64,000 bases of DNA from Rhodoferax sp. WC2427. Its GTDB lineage: Bacteria > Pseudomonadota > Gammaproteobacteria > Burkholderiales > Burkholderiaceae_C. Positions 1-8,009 of this stretch are shown here, in pieces. The stretch covers positions 2,108,001 to 2,172,000 of the forward strand of contig NZ_CP162006.1 of assembly GCF_040822085.1 (NCBI RefSeq), in the 5' to 3' direction. Positions within the stretch are counted from its first letter, which is position 1. Every line of letters begins with the position of its first letter. Below the pieces are notes generated by a model. The model was not told the origin of the DNA, ran no database searches, and saw only the letters and a list, made by a program, of their open reading frames with translations. A program made the position numbers and the translations under genes.

Positions 1-32
1 GCTCTAAAAAATGGGCCAAAATCCACAAAGCG

Positions 33-63
33 TTAGCGTACCCGCTCCCCCGCCAGCGCGGCG
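33..63 (-). repeat. 31-bp segment shared with the 3' end of opgH
   Basis: This 31-bp stretch matches positions 55185-55215, the last codons and stop of opgH, at 29 of 31 bases. Read on the minus strand in the same frame, both copies end in AALAGERVR followed by TAA. Outside the 31 bp the two places do not match. The open frame containing it here runs into the downstream reductase gene in another frame and does not look like a gene. It may be a small repeated element or the remnant of a gene end. No function is assigned. Confidence 0.5.
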
Positions 64-129
64 CTTTTTGACGGGTGGCGGGGCTCAATGCCCACGCCCA
101 CCAGCGGGCCAACATAAGCCATCTGCGGG

Positions 130-687
130 TCAGCGCGCGCGCCGGTAGTGCATGGCGACCGCGCCGTTGCGCAACGGCTGCGCCGATACCAACGCCAGCC
201 GTCGCGTGCGGGCCAGCCCGCCCTCAAACAGCGTCGGGCCGTGGCCCGCGATCCTGGGGTGGACGAGCAACTGGTATTCGTCGATCAGATCCAGCCGGTC
301 CAGCACGGTCGCGAGCTTGCCGCTGCCGAGGAGTACGCCGTCCGGAGTCGCGTCCTTGAGCTTTTGCACGCCCGTGTGCAGCTCGCCGCCGATGTGGTGG
401 CTGTGGGTCCAGGGAAAGTCCTTTCGCGTCGAGGACACTACGTACTTGGGCTTGGCCTCCAGCTTGACCGCCCACGCGCGCATCGCCGGTGGCGCCTGCG
501 TGTCGCCGCGGGCGACCGCGGGCCAGTAGCTCTCCATCATCTCGTAGGTGACGCGGCCCCACAGCATCGCGCCGCTCTGGTCCATGAGGCGGGTGAAGAA
601 GGCGTGTGTCTCGTCGTCGGCGATGCCTTCCTGGTGGTCGACGCAGCCGTCCAGCGTGATGTTGATGCTGAAGGTCAAGAGTCCCAT
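130..687 (-). CDS. Dihydrofolate reductase-family protein (RibD C-terminal fold)
   Basis: The 185-residue protein begins MGLLTFSINITLDGCVD, the N-terminal beta strand and LDG loop of the RibD_C/DHFR-like fold. It has the LWGRVTYEMM segment near residue 45 and the GVLLGSGKLATVLDRL nucleotide-binding strand near residue 115. These are cytoplasmic NADPH-binding reductases, most of unknown substrate. The ATG at 687 was chosen because AGAAGGA lies just upstream and the fold starts there; an in-frame ATG 36 bases upstream would add an unstructured tail. It lies 25 bp downstream of another member of the same family, so the two are probably co-transcribed. Family is clear, substrate unknown. Confidence 0.85.
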   Translation of the reverse strand: MGLLTFSINITLDGCVDHQEGIADDETHAFFTRLMDQSGAMLWGRVTYEMMESYWPAVARGDTQAPPAMRAWAVKLEAKPKYVVSSTRKDFPWTHSHHIGGELHTGVQKLKDATPDGVLLGSGKLATVLDRLDLIDEYQLLVHPRIAGHGPTLFEGGLARTRRLALVSAQPLRNGAVAMHYRRAR

Positions 688-712
688 GGTGTCCTTCTGG
701 AGTTCTCTTGCT

Positions 713-1285
713 TCAGGCTGCACCGTTGCCCTGGCTGTTTGGCACCGCGTAGCGGAGTTCGGCGAAGCCGCTGCCGATCTGCTGGGCGGAGGTCAGGCTC
801 AGGGGTGGGGAGGTCAGGCGGCGGGGGAATAGCGGCTTGCCTTGGCCCAGGGTCACGGAGCCGACTTGCACGATGAGTTCATCGAGCAGGCCAGCATCGA
901 AGAACTGGCCTGCCAGGTCGCCACCGCCCACGATCCAGATATTTTTGCCGCTGGCAGCGCGTCGCATCGCTGCGTGGACAGGCCGGACATCGCCGCTGAC
1001 AAAGCGCAGGTCGACCCCGGGCACGCGCGGCAGCGCCCGGCTGGAGAAGACCCAGGTGGGCTGCGTGTAGGGCCAGGCGCTGCCCATCTGGTCCTGCACG
1101 GTCACCGCGTGGCGCAGCATCCAGGCGTAGGTCGCCGAACCCATGGCCAGGGCACCCACGTCGGCGATGAACGACGGGTAGCTGGTGTCATTCACATCGC
1201 CCAGAGGGAAAAGCCACTCCAGGGAGTCGTCTTCGGTGGCAATGAAGCCATCCAGGCTGCTTGCGGTGTAGTACTGGGTTTTCAT
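713..1285 (-). CDS. Dihydrofolate reductase-family protein (RibD C-terminal fold), first of a tandem pair
   Basis: The 190-residue protein starts MKTQYYTASSLDGFIA, the typical opening of RibD_C/DHFR-like reductases, and has NIWIVGGGDLAGQFFDAGLLDE near residues 115-135, the NADP-binding strand and helix. Residues 45-60 (LAMGSATYAWML) correspond to the family's GRxTYE region. The start at 1285 fits the family; an in-frame ATG at 1330 would add 15 unlikely residues, and neither has a good ribosome-binding site. It precedes a paralogous gene by 25 bp on the same strand. The two proteins are divergent in sequence, so an old duplication or recruitment is likely. Substrate unknown. Confidence 0.8.
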   Translation of the reverse strand: MKTQYYTASSLDGFIATEDDSLEWLFPLGDVNDTSYPSFIADVGALAMGSATYAWMLRHAVTVQDQMGSAWPYTQPTWVFSSRALPRVPGVDLRFVSGDVRPVHAAMRRAASGKNIWIVGGGDLAGQFFDAGLLDELIVQVGSVTLGQGKPLFPRRLTSPPLSLTSAQQIGSGFAELRYAVPNSQGNGAA

Positions 1286-1478
1286 GGAAGGCGCGGTTGT
1301 GTGGTGCTGTGCAGCCAGGGCCCAGGCCATGGGCGTATTTTCGGATTTTGTGGCTTATTTTCAAGTTCCTACACCGCCGCCCACGCCAACCCGCAAAGTG
1401 TTGGAGCACGCATGCGGGTCCACGGGCGATGCAGAACCCAGTTTTCCTATTTTCAGGCCCATTTTGCCCCCTGAAAAA

Positions 1479-1540
1479 TGCCGCTATCGCCCATTCCATC
1501 AGCGTGAGTAGCTCCTGTTTTCAACATCAAAAACAGGAGC
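1479..1540. repeat. Interspersed repeat copy with GCTCCTG hairpin, in the 327-bp gap 1286-1612
   Basis: The copy contains the core CATTCCATCAGCGTGAGTAG followed by a hairpin at 1511-1540 whose arms begin GCTCCTGTTTT and end AAAACAGGAGC. The same hairpin recurs at 31374, 34373 and 35952. Just before it, TTTTCAGG at 1450 and CCTGAAAA at 1470 form another 8-bp stem. The rest of the gap 1286-1612 holds the 5' leaders of two divergent genes; I see no other gene or clear promoter in it. Confidence 0.8.
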
Positions 1541-1612
1541 ACCCCTGCAGAGCCCACCGCAACCCCTGTATCCTCGCCCCCTCACACAACACCCGTCATC
1601 CTGAAAGAAGCC

Positions 1613-2857
1613 ATGCAAAAAGAACAAAAGCCCACGGGCACCACCGCGCTGGTGATTGGCGGGGGGCCTGCGGGCTTGATGGCGGCGGAGGTGTTGGCCC
1701 AGGCGGGGGTGGCGGTGCAGTTGTGCGATGCCATGCCTTCGGTGGGGCGCAAATTTTTGTTGGCGGGCAAGGGGGGGCTGAACCTGACGCACTCCGAGCC
1801 GTCTGAGCTCTTCGCTACCCGCTATGGCACGCGCCAGGCGCAGGTGGCTCCCTGGCTGCAAGACCTGGGGGCGGCGCAATTGCGCGACTGGGCCAAGGCG
1901 CTGGGGGTGGATACCTTTGTGGGCAGCTCGGGCCGGGTGTTTCCGACCGACATGAAATCCGCACCGCTGCTGCGTGCCTGGCTGCACCGCCTGCGCGTGG
2001 CGGGGGTGCAGTTCCACATGCGGCACCGCTGGGTGGGGCTGGAGGGCAATACCTGGACGTTTGACACGCCGAAGGGGCCTGTGGCCCTGACCGCCGACGT
2101 GGTGGTGCTGGCGCTGGGCGGCGGCAGCTGGGCGCGCCTGGGGTCGGACGGTGCCTGGGTGCCTTTGCTGCAGGCGGCCAAGGTGCCGGTGGTGCCGCTG
2201 CAACCGGCCAACTGCGGCTTTGACGTGGCGGGCTGGACGGAGCATTTCAGCAGCCGCTTCGCCGGGCAACCGTTCAAAACCGTGGCGCTGTCGTTCACCA
2301 ACAGCCAGGGCGAGACGTTCCGCCGCCAGGGCGAGTTTGTGGCCACCGCCAGCGGCATCGAAGGCAGCCTGGTGTATGCCGTATCCAGCCTGGTGCGCGA
2401 CGAGATTGCGCTGAACGGCCACGCCACCGTGCTGCTGGATTTGCTGCCCGACAAAACCCCCGAGCGCGTGCTGGCCGACGTGGCCCATCCGCGCGGCACC
2501 CGTTCGCTCTCCAGCCACCTGAAAAGCCGCCTTGGGCTGGAGGGCATCAAGGCGGGCATCCTGCACGAGCTGCTGGACAAGGCCAGTTTCCAGAACCCCG
2601 CCGCGCTGGCTGCCGCCATCAAGGCCCTGCCGATCCGCCTGGTCGCCACCCGGCCCCTGGACGAGGCCATCAGCTCCGCCGGTGGCATTGCCTTCGAGGC
2701 GCTGAACGCGGACCTGATGCTGGAGCCGCTGCCGGGCGTGTTTGCCGCAGGCGAAATGCTGGACTGGGAGGCCCCCACCGGCGGCTACCTGCTCACCGCC
2801 AGCCTGGCCAGTGGTGCCCGCGCCGGGCAGGGCGCTTTACGCTTTTTAGGCCGCTAG
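1613..2857 (+). CDS. NAD(P)/FAD-dependent oxidoreductase, HI0933/TIGR03862-type flavoprotein
   Basis: The 414-residue protein has an N-terminal FAD-binding motif LVIGGGPAGLMAAEVLAQAG (about residues 13-32), then the family signature SVGRKFLLAGKGGLNLTHSE (about 43-62). The C-terminal FAD contact is FAAGEMLDWEAPTGGYLLTA (about 380-399). These are hallmarks of the HI0933/BaiN-like flavoproteins, cytoplasmic enzymes of mostly unknown physiological substrate. Length matches the family. It stands alone; a repeat follows its stop and the next gene is convergent. Confidence 0.88.
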   Translation: MQKEQKPTGTTALVIGGGPAGLMAAEVLAQAGVAVQLCDAMPSVGRKFLLAGKGGLNLTHSEPSELFATRYGTRQAQVAPWLQDLGAAQLRDWAKALGVDTFVGSSGRVFPTDMKSAPLLRAWLHRLRVAGVQFHMRHRWVGLEGNTWTFDTPKGPVALTADVVVLALGGGSWARLGSDGAWVPLLQAAKVPVVPLQPANCGFDVAGWTEHFSSRFAGQPFKTVALSFTNSQGETFRRQGEFVATASGIEGSLVYAVSSLVRDEIALNGHATVLLDLLPDKTPERVLADVAHPRGTRSLSSHLKSRLGLEGIKAGILHELLDKASFQNPAALAAAIKALPIRLVATRPLDEAISSAGGIAFEALNADLMLEPLPGVFAAGEMLDWEAPTGGYLLTASLASGARAGQGALRFLGR

Positions 2858-2897
2858 CGCTTATGGCGTGGGCGTAAGCAGCTATACAAAAGCTAGC
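2841..2897. repeat. Interspersed repeat copy overlapping a stop codon
   Basis: Forward copy with core CTAGCGCTTAT, then GGGCGTAAGCAGCTAT, ending in a weak AGCTA/AGCTAGC stem. It covers the last codons of the upstream flavoprotein gene and runs to the end of the convergent exporter gene, so it forms the whole spacer between two converging genes. It could act as a bidirectional terminator, but there is no U-tract. Confidence 0.8.
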
Positions 2898-2900
2898 CGA

Positions 2901-3791
2901 CTAGCTGGCACGCCCACTCGGTTCCACAATCACCAGCGCAATCCCGCACACCAGCAAGCCCGCGCCGGTCCAGAAGGCGGCGGCCGGGGTTTCGGCAAAG
3001 AACACGTAGCCCAGGCTGGGGCTGAACAGCAGCAGCGAAAAGCTGCCGGCTTCCACGGCCGACGCATCGCCCGCGCGGTAGGCAAAAAAGTACGACAGGT
3101 AAATGCCCGACGCCGCCAGGCCCACGATGGGCAGCAGCACCCACAGGGCGGGCGGCACGCTGGGCAGGGCGAAGCCGCTGAGCACGCCAAAGCTGAGCCA
3201 GCAGGCGGTCTGGCTCCAGGTGAGGACGGCGATGGGGTGCTCGTGGCCCGAATATTTTTTCAGCACCACGCCCAGCATGGCTTCCATCAACGCGCCGAAC
3301 AGCGCCACCAGCGCGGCGGGCTGGAAGGCCCCGGCACCGGGCTGCAATATGGCCAGCACGCCGCCAAAGCCCACCGCCACGCCCAGCCAGCGCAGCCAGT
3401 GCGCACGCTCGCCCAGCAGCCACACGCCCAGCGGCAGCATGAACAGCGCGCCGGTCATCAGGTAGGCGCTGGCCTCGGCCAGGGGCAGGTGCGCCACCGC
3501 CCAGGCCGCGCACCCGGCCGAGGTGACGATGAAGCCCGCGCGCAGCAGGTGCATGCGCGGGTTGCGGGTGCGGACCACGCGGCCCCGCGTCCAGGCGACC
3601 AGCGGGGCCACCATCAGCAAGACCACGGTGGACTGCAAAAACAGCACCTGCCGCGGCGAAATGCCCTCGGCCATCAGGCGCTTGTTGCAGGCGTCCAGCA
3701 CCGACCAGCACAGCATGGCCAGCACCACCAGCAGCACGCCCCGGGTATTGCCCGCCAGGGCGTACCAGCGGGTGGATAAAAATTTCAACAT
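2901..3791 (-). CDS. DMT-superfamily (EamA) transporter
   Basis: The 296-residue protein shows about ten hydrophobic segments in two repeats, the usual EamA exporter plan. Visible segments include GVLLVVLAMLCWSVLDA (residues 14-30), the SAYLMTGALFMLPLGVWLL region (about 103-121) and LLVCGIALVIVEP at the C-terminus. EamA proteins are inner-membrane exporters of metabolites or amino acids; the substrate cannot be read from sequence. The start at 3791 gives a normal length; the frame stays open far upstream but that part is not membrane-like. No strong ribosome-binding site is visible. Confidence 0.85.
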   Translation of the reverse strand: MLKFLSTRWYALAGNTRGVLLVVLAMLCWSVLDACNKRLMAEGISPRQVLFLQSTVVLLMVAPLVAWTRGRVVRTRNPRMHLLRAGFIVTSAGCAAWAVAHLPLAEASAYLMTGALFMLPLGVWLLGERAHWLRWLGVAVGFGGVLAILQPGAGAFQPAALVALFGALMEAMLGVVLKKYSGHEHPIAVLTWSQTACWLSFGVLSGFALPSVPPALWVLLPIVGLAASGIYLSYFFAYRAGDASAVEAGSFSLLLFSPSLGYVFFAETPAAAFWTGAGLLVCGIALVIVEPSGRAS

Positions 3792-3820
3792 GGATGAGGG
3801 TGGGCTCGGAAAATTTATAA

Positions 3821-3879
3821 GGCTTTTAGGCCGCTTGTGCTGATGGGATGGGCGCAAGAAGCTATATTTTATGTAGCTC
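3821..3879. repeat. Interspersed repeat copy in a divergent promoter region
   Basis: Forward copy with core GGGCGCAAGAAGCTAT and a terminal stem formed by AGCTATAT and ATGTAGCT. It lies between the divergent exporter and patatin genes, so part of either leader may derive from it. Its 15-base stretch GGCGCAAGAAGCTAT is identical to one inside the transporter gene at 38682-39572. Confidence 0.8.
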
Positions 3880-3962
3880 TTGGCTATACAGGCTTGTAGT
3901 GCATTGTAGGGATGCAGGCGGCGGTGTAGCGGTCCAGAATAGGTCCATAGCCGGAGAACCGC

Positions 3963-6900
3963 ATGGCCCCAGAACCGCATCCCGACAGCATTGCAGCGCT
4001 TTGCGCGTCCGAGCAGGCGGCGGTGTTGGCGCGGCGGCAGCAGGTGCTGGGTGCCGAGGGCGCGGGCGACCACCACGAGCTGGACCAACCCCAGGTGGGC
4101 CTGGCCTTGTCGGGCGGGGGCGTGCGCAGCGCCACCTTTGCCCTGGGGCTGATGCGCGGCCTGGCGCAAAACCGGGGCCAGGGCGGTGCGGCCCGCGGCC
4201 TGGCCCGCGACGGGCTGCTGGGGCGGCTGGACTATTTGTCCACCGTGTCGGGCGGCGGCTACATCGGGGCCATGTGGGGGCGGCTGGTGGACACCTACGG
4301 CATCCAGGCGGCGCAACAGCTGATGGCCGACGGGGCCTCGCCGGTGCTGGCCTGGCTGCGCCGCAATGGCCGCTACCTGAACCCGTCTGGCTCGCGCGAC
4401 ACCGGCACGGCGGTGGCCACCTACCTGCGCGCCTGGCTCGCGATCCACACCGAACTGATGTTCTCCTGCCTGCTGCTGGGCCTGCTGGTGCTGTCGCCGC
4501 ATCTGCTACAGCACCGCTTCCAGTGGTTCAACGGCTGGGCTGGCTGGTACACGCCGTGGTGGGTGCTGTCGCTGGCGGTGGCGCTGGCCACGGTGCCGGG
4601 CCTGATTGCGGGCTACTGGGCGGCGCGCGATGCGGGCGGCGACAAGGCGCTGGTGATCCACCACCTGGGGCTGCGCGATGCGGCGTTTGTGCTGGTGGCC
4701 GCGCTGTGCACGGCCTTGCTGTGGGGCAGCCTTTGGGCGGCGGGCCTGGGCAACTCGCTGGCGCAGGGGCCGGGCTGGCTGAATGCCTGCGCGCTGGGCA
4801 TGGGCTCGCTCACGCTGGGGCAGGCCGGGGTGGTGCTGTGGCTGTGGCAGTCGCGCAATACGTCGCACTCGCTGCTGGTGGCCAAGATCCGCCACGGCCT
4901 GACCGGTGCCCTGCGCGGGGCTTTGCTGCTGGCCCTGGGTTTGCTGGCGCTGGGACTGCTGGACCTGGTGAGCTGGTGGCTGCTGGAGGCCTGGCTGGAG
5001 GCGCTGGACAGCAAACGCGATGGCACGCCGTCGTGGCTCTGGGGCGGCCTGGGCGTGGGGGGCTTTGTGTTGCTGGTACTGCGCAACCTGGTCCAGCCAC
5101 TGCAGCAGATGGCCGCCGAGACCAGCAAGCAAAAGCAGGACTGGGCCCCCCGCCTGGTCAACGTGGCGAGTCTGCTGGCCTGCGTGGTGCTGGGGCTGGG
5201 CTGGCTGGTGCTGGTGCAGTGGTTCGTGTTTTCACTCAACCCGTTTGGCGTGTTTGTGGACATGCCCGCGGTGCTGCGGGCCGGGCTGTTGCTGGTGGCC
5301 TGGGCCACCTGGATGGTGCTGACGGCGGCCAACGCGCAAATGGCCAATTCGTCGTCGCTGCACAGCTTTTACCGCGCCCGCCTGGTGCGCGCCTACCTGG
5401 CCGCGGGCAACCCGCACCGCCACATGAACGACCCCAGCAAACCGCGCAGCGACGTGACCCAGGTGGTGGAGGGCGACGACATGCACATGCACGGCTACGC
5501 GCCCGAGCACAAGGGCGGGCCCATCCACCTGGTCAACACCTGCCTGAACCAGACGCGCGACTACCGCAGCGGCCTGTACAACGCCGACCGCAAGGGTGCC
5601 GCCATCACCGCCAGCTGGCGCGGCTTCGAGGTGGGGCCGGGGGCCTTCATCGCCCAAAGGAAGGGGCAGGACGTGGGCACCCTGGGCCGCTGGGTGGCGG
5701 TGTCGGGCGCGGCGGCATCGCCGGGGGCGGGGGCCTACACCTCGCGCGGCCTGGCGCTGCTGCTGTACCTGCTGGGCGTGCGCCTGGGCCACTGGATGCG
5801 GGCGCCCGCCAAGAGCCCGGAGCTGAAGCTGGGCAGCTGGTTTGGCTGGCGCTGGTGCCCCAAGCCGATGATGCTGGTCAACGAGGCGCTGGCCACCTTC
5901 TACGGGGTGGAGCGGCCCTGGTGGTATTTGTCCGACGGCGGACACTTCGAGAACACCGGGGTGTATGCCCTGATCAAGCGCGAGCTGGACTTCATCATCC
6001 TGTCCGATGCCAGCTGCGACCCCGACTATGAGTTTGGCGACCTGGAAAACTTGGTGCGCAAGGCCCGCATCGACTTCGGGGCCGAGATCGACTTCTACAG
6101 CCACACCGAAGCCGCACGGGTGCTGACCCGCCTGTTCACCCAGGAGCGCCGCGAGGTCACCGTGCTCTCGCCCGAAGACATGCAAGACAACCACTCCTGC
6201 CGGGGCGTGCTGCTGGCGCGCATCCGCTACCGCCCCCGCACGGGCCCGGGCGGGGCCGAATTCCGGCCCGAAGGCACGCTGCTGGTGGTCAAGCCGAACA
6301 TGCACGACGCGCTGGACGTGGACCTGCTGGCCCACAAGCAAAAACACCCCGGTTTCCCGCACGAAGCCACCGCCGACCAGTCGTTCGACGAAGCCCAGTG
6401 GGAGAGCTACCACCGCCTGGGCGAAGACTTTGGCCGCGCCCTGACCGAGGAATGGCTGGCGCTGCTGCCCGGCTGGCGCAGCCCGGCCCACCACGGCATG
6501 CAGGTGGCGGCGCGCCTGGGCGGGGTGAAAACCGCCGACGCCAAGCTGTCCGAGCCGCTGTGGCGGCGCGGCGTACGGGCCACGGCCATCGGCACCACGC
6601 TGGGCCTGGGGGCTTCGGGCACGCTGGTGTTGTCGCTGTGGCAGGTGCAAGACCAGCTGCAGCGCAAGAGCAGCGACCTGCAGGCCGACACCAGCCAGCT
6701 GTACGCCAAGGTGGCCGAAAGAATCGACAGCCTGGACGAGGCCTGCCCCAAGCTGCCCCAGCACATGCTGACCCAGACCGAGGACCTGCTGGGCCGCCGC
6801 AACAGTCCGGCCATCCGCCGGGTGGACGCCTCCGGCGTCGAGCGGCTGGTGGAGCAGATCACCGGCCAGTGCGGTCGGCTGGAGAACTATTTTGTGTGCA

Positions 6901-7667
6901 GCAGTGCCATCCAGCAGCGGGTGCAAGACCTCTGCAGCCTGATCAAGAAGCCCGACATCCGCAGCAGCGCCATGGGCTACTGGGTCAATGGTGCCAGCCC
7001 CGAAGACCAGGCCCGGGCCAGCAAAAACCTGCGCGACAGCCTGGTCCGCAAATGGGATGCGCTGGGCGCGATGGCCTTGTTCGATTTGTCGGTGGCGCCG
7101 CCCAGCGTGGGCTCGGTCTATCCGCCGCCACCGGCCGTGCAGCTACCGCCCGCCGTGGCGCCGGTGGACCCCACAGTGCCAGACACCAGGGCCCAGGCCG
7201 TCGCCCAGGCCTGCACCGGCAAGACCACGCTGTACATCCAGGTGTACGACCCCGCCTCGTTTGCGGTGGCGAATGTGCTGCGCGACACCTTGAACCAGCA
7301 GGTCAGCGCGACGGTGCAGGTAGCCCCGGTGGAGAACGTGGTGCGCAGTGCCGATCTGCGCCAGCAGCGCCGACCCGAGCCCTGGCCCAAACCCACCTTT
7401 GTGCTGCATGACCGCACCAACCCCAATGCCCCGCCCACACCCACCGGCAGCCAGGCCTGCGCCAAAGCCTTGTCGCAGTACCTCGGCGCGCCGTGGGTGC
7501 TTCCGGGCGCGCCCGACCAGGTGTGGATCCGCAACCTGCCCAACGCCCTGAAAGCCACACCGGGCGTGATCGAGCTCTGGCTACCCTCCGTCGCCAGCAA
7601 AAACGCCGAGCGCGGGCTGGACAACGCCAACCTCTCGCCCATGGCGGTGGCCGTGGTGGGGGAATAA
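3963..7667 (+). CDS. Large membrane-anchored patatin-like phospholipase
   Basis: The 1234-residue protein has the patatin oxyanion loop SGGGVRSATFALG (residues 50-62), the nucleophile elbow STVSGGGYIG with Ser96, and the catalytic-aspartate motif SDGGHFENTG with Asp658. Patatins use a Ser-Asp dyad to hydrolyse lipid acyl esters. Between elbow and aspartate lie about seven hydrophobic segments (roughly residues 150-470), so a membrane domain appears inserted into the fold. A further membrane segment near 865-885 (LGLGASGTLVLSLW) is followed by a coiled-coil-like stretch and an unrecognised C-terminal domain. The start has GGAGAA upstream. Not part of an operon. The activity is inferred from motifs; the substrate is unknown. 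Confidence 0.82.
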   Translation: MAPEPHPDSIAALCASEQAAVLARRQQVLGAEGAGDHHELDQPQVGLALSGGGVRSATFALGLMRGLAQNRGQGGAARGLARDGLLGRLDYLSTVSGGGYIGAMWGRLVDTYGIQAAQQLMADGASPVLAWLRRNGRYLNPSGSRDTGTAVATYLRAWLAIHTELMFSCLLLGLLVLSPHLLQHRFQWFNGWAGWYTPWWVLSLAVALATVPGLIAGYWAARDAGGDKALVIHHLGLRDAAFVLVAALCTALLWGSLWAAGLGNSLAQGPGWLNACALGMGSLTLGQAGVVLWLWQSRNTSHSLLVAKIRHGLTGALRGALLLALGLLALGLLDLVSWWLLEAWLEALDSKRDGTPSWLWGGLGVGGFVLLVLRNLVQPLQQMAAETSKQKQDWAPRLVNVASLLACVVLGLGWLVLVQWFVFSLNPFGVFVDMPAVLRAGLLLVAWATWMVLTAANAQMANSSSLHSFYRARLVRAYLAAGNPHRHMNDPSKPRSDVTQVVEGDDMHMHGYAPEHKGGPIHLVNTCLNQTRDYRSGLYNADRKGAAITASWRGFEVGPGAFIAQRKGQDVGTLGRWVAVSGAAASPGAGAYTSRGLALLLYLLGVRLGHWMRAPAKSPELKLGSWFGWRWCPKPMMLVNEALATFYGVERPWWYLSDGGHFENTGVYALIKRELDFIILSDASCDPDYEFGDLENLVRKARIDFGAEIDFYSHTEAARVLTRLFTQERREVTVLSPEDMQDNHSCRGVLLARIRYRPRTGPGGAEFRPEGTLLVVKPNMHDALDVDLLAHKQKHPGFPHEATADQSFDEAQWESYHRLGEDFGRALTEEWLALLPGWRSPAHHGMQVAARLGGVKTADAKLSEPLWRRGVRATAIGTTLGLGASGTLVLSLWQVQDQLQRKSSDLQADTSQLYAKVAERIDSLDEACPKLPQHMLTQTEDLLGRRNSPAIRRVDASGVERLVEQITGQCGRLENYFVCSSAIQQRVQDLCSLIKKPDIRSSAMGYWVNGASPEDQARASKNLRDSLVRKWDALGAMALFDLSVAPPSVGSVYPPPPAVQLPPAVAPVDPTVPDTRAQAVAQACTGKTTLYIQVYDPASFAVANVLRDTLNQQVSATVQVAPVENVVRSADLRQQRRPEPWPKPTFVLHDRTNPNAPPTPTGSQACAKALSQYLGAPWVLPGAPDQVWIRNLPNALKATPGVIELWLPSVASKNAERGLDNANLSPMAVAVVGE

Positions 7668-7725
7668 TTTTTTTGGGGGGGAGGGGGACGGTGCCCAGAG
7701 CAGGGACCCGAAAGCAATAAGAGGT

Positions 7726-7818
7726 GACGAACCTTACCCCGGCACTGGCTCCACAGTTAGGGCTGCTTGGTTCCCCACCTGACCCGGTTGGCCGCTTCAC
7801 CATGCGGGAAGGTCCGTC
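7726..7818 (-). ncRNA. ffs: Signal recognition particle RNA (4.5S, bacterial small type)
   Basis: On the minus strand the sequence contains GGTCAGG, a UGG-GGAA-CCA hairpin and AAGCAGCCC, the apical helix-8 region that binds Ffh. In E. coli the same hairpin is UCC-GGAA-GGA, so the stem bases are swapped while pairing and the GGAA tetraloop are kept. The ends GACGGACCTT and AAGGTTCGTC pair over 10 bp, giving about 93 nt. It works with Ffh in co-translational membrane targeting. A -10 element TACAAT (7826-7831) would start transcription at about 7819, matching the predicted 5' end. It is about 5 kb from dnaX-ybaB-recR, a neighbourhood common for ffs. Confidence 0.9.
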
Positions 7819-7825
7819 GAGGGCT

Positions 7826-7855
7826 ATTGTAAGCGAGGATAAGAGCCCGTTGCAG
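7826..7855 (-). promoter_or_regulatory. Promoter of ffs
   Basis: The minus strand has TACAAT at 7831-7826 and a weak -35 (CTGCAA, 18-bp spacing) at 7855-7850. The -10 is 7 bp from the 5' end deduced independently from the terminal helix of the RNA. The remainder of the 342-bp gene-free stretch 7668-8009 holds a C-rich tail after ffs (7674-7690) and the gudD control region. Confidence 0.6.
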
Positions 7856-7945
7856 CGGCTGGGTGATCCTTGGGTCTGTGGGTTTATTCGCCTGCGCCGT
7901 GGTGTTTTTGCCAGTTTGATGGGTGGATGGGCTTGTTTTGGGTAA

Positions 7946-7961
7946 ATGTTATCGTTAACAT
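7946..7961. promoter_or_regulatory. Palindromic operator candidate upstream of gudD
   Basis: ATGTTATCGTTAACAT is a 16-bp palindrome with one mismatch and a central CG, the layout of LacI/GalR-family operators, including the E. coli gluconate repressor type. It overlaps a possible -10 (TAACAT, 7956-7961) with TTGTTT about 17 bp upstream, so binding would block transcription. It lies 48 bp before the gudD start. No regulator gene is in the local cluster, so the binding protein is unknown. Confidence 0.55.
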
Positions 7962-8009
7962 TGCGTTGTTTTGGCCAAACCGCTATTCCCTTTATTTACG
8001 GAGACACCC

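Noticed and set aside
1499..2566. 355-codon minus-strand open frame over the flavoprotein gene
   Set aside because: His/Gln/Arg-rich shadow of the real gene on the plus strand, whose FAD motifs are intact.
3792..4502. N-terminal extension of the DMT exporter up to 4502
   Set aside because: The extra residues are Gln/Arg-rich, not membrane-like, and antisense to the patatin gene; the exporter fold begins at 3791.
7668..7725. G/C-rich tract between the patatin gene and ffs as a hairpin terminator
   Set aside because: The G-run and downstream bases do not form a convincing stem followed by T residues on either strand.
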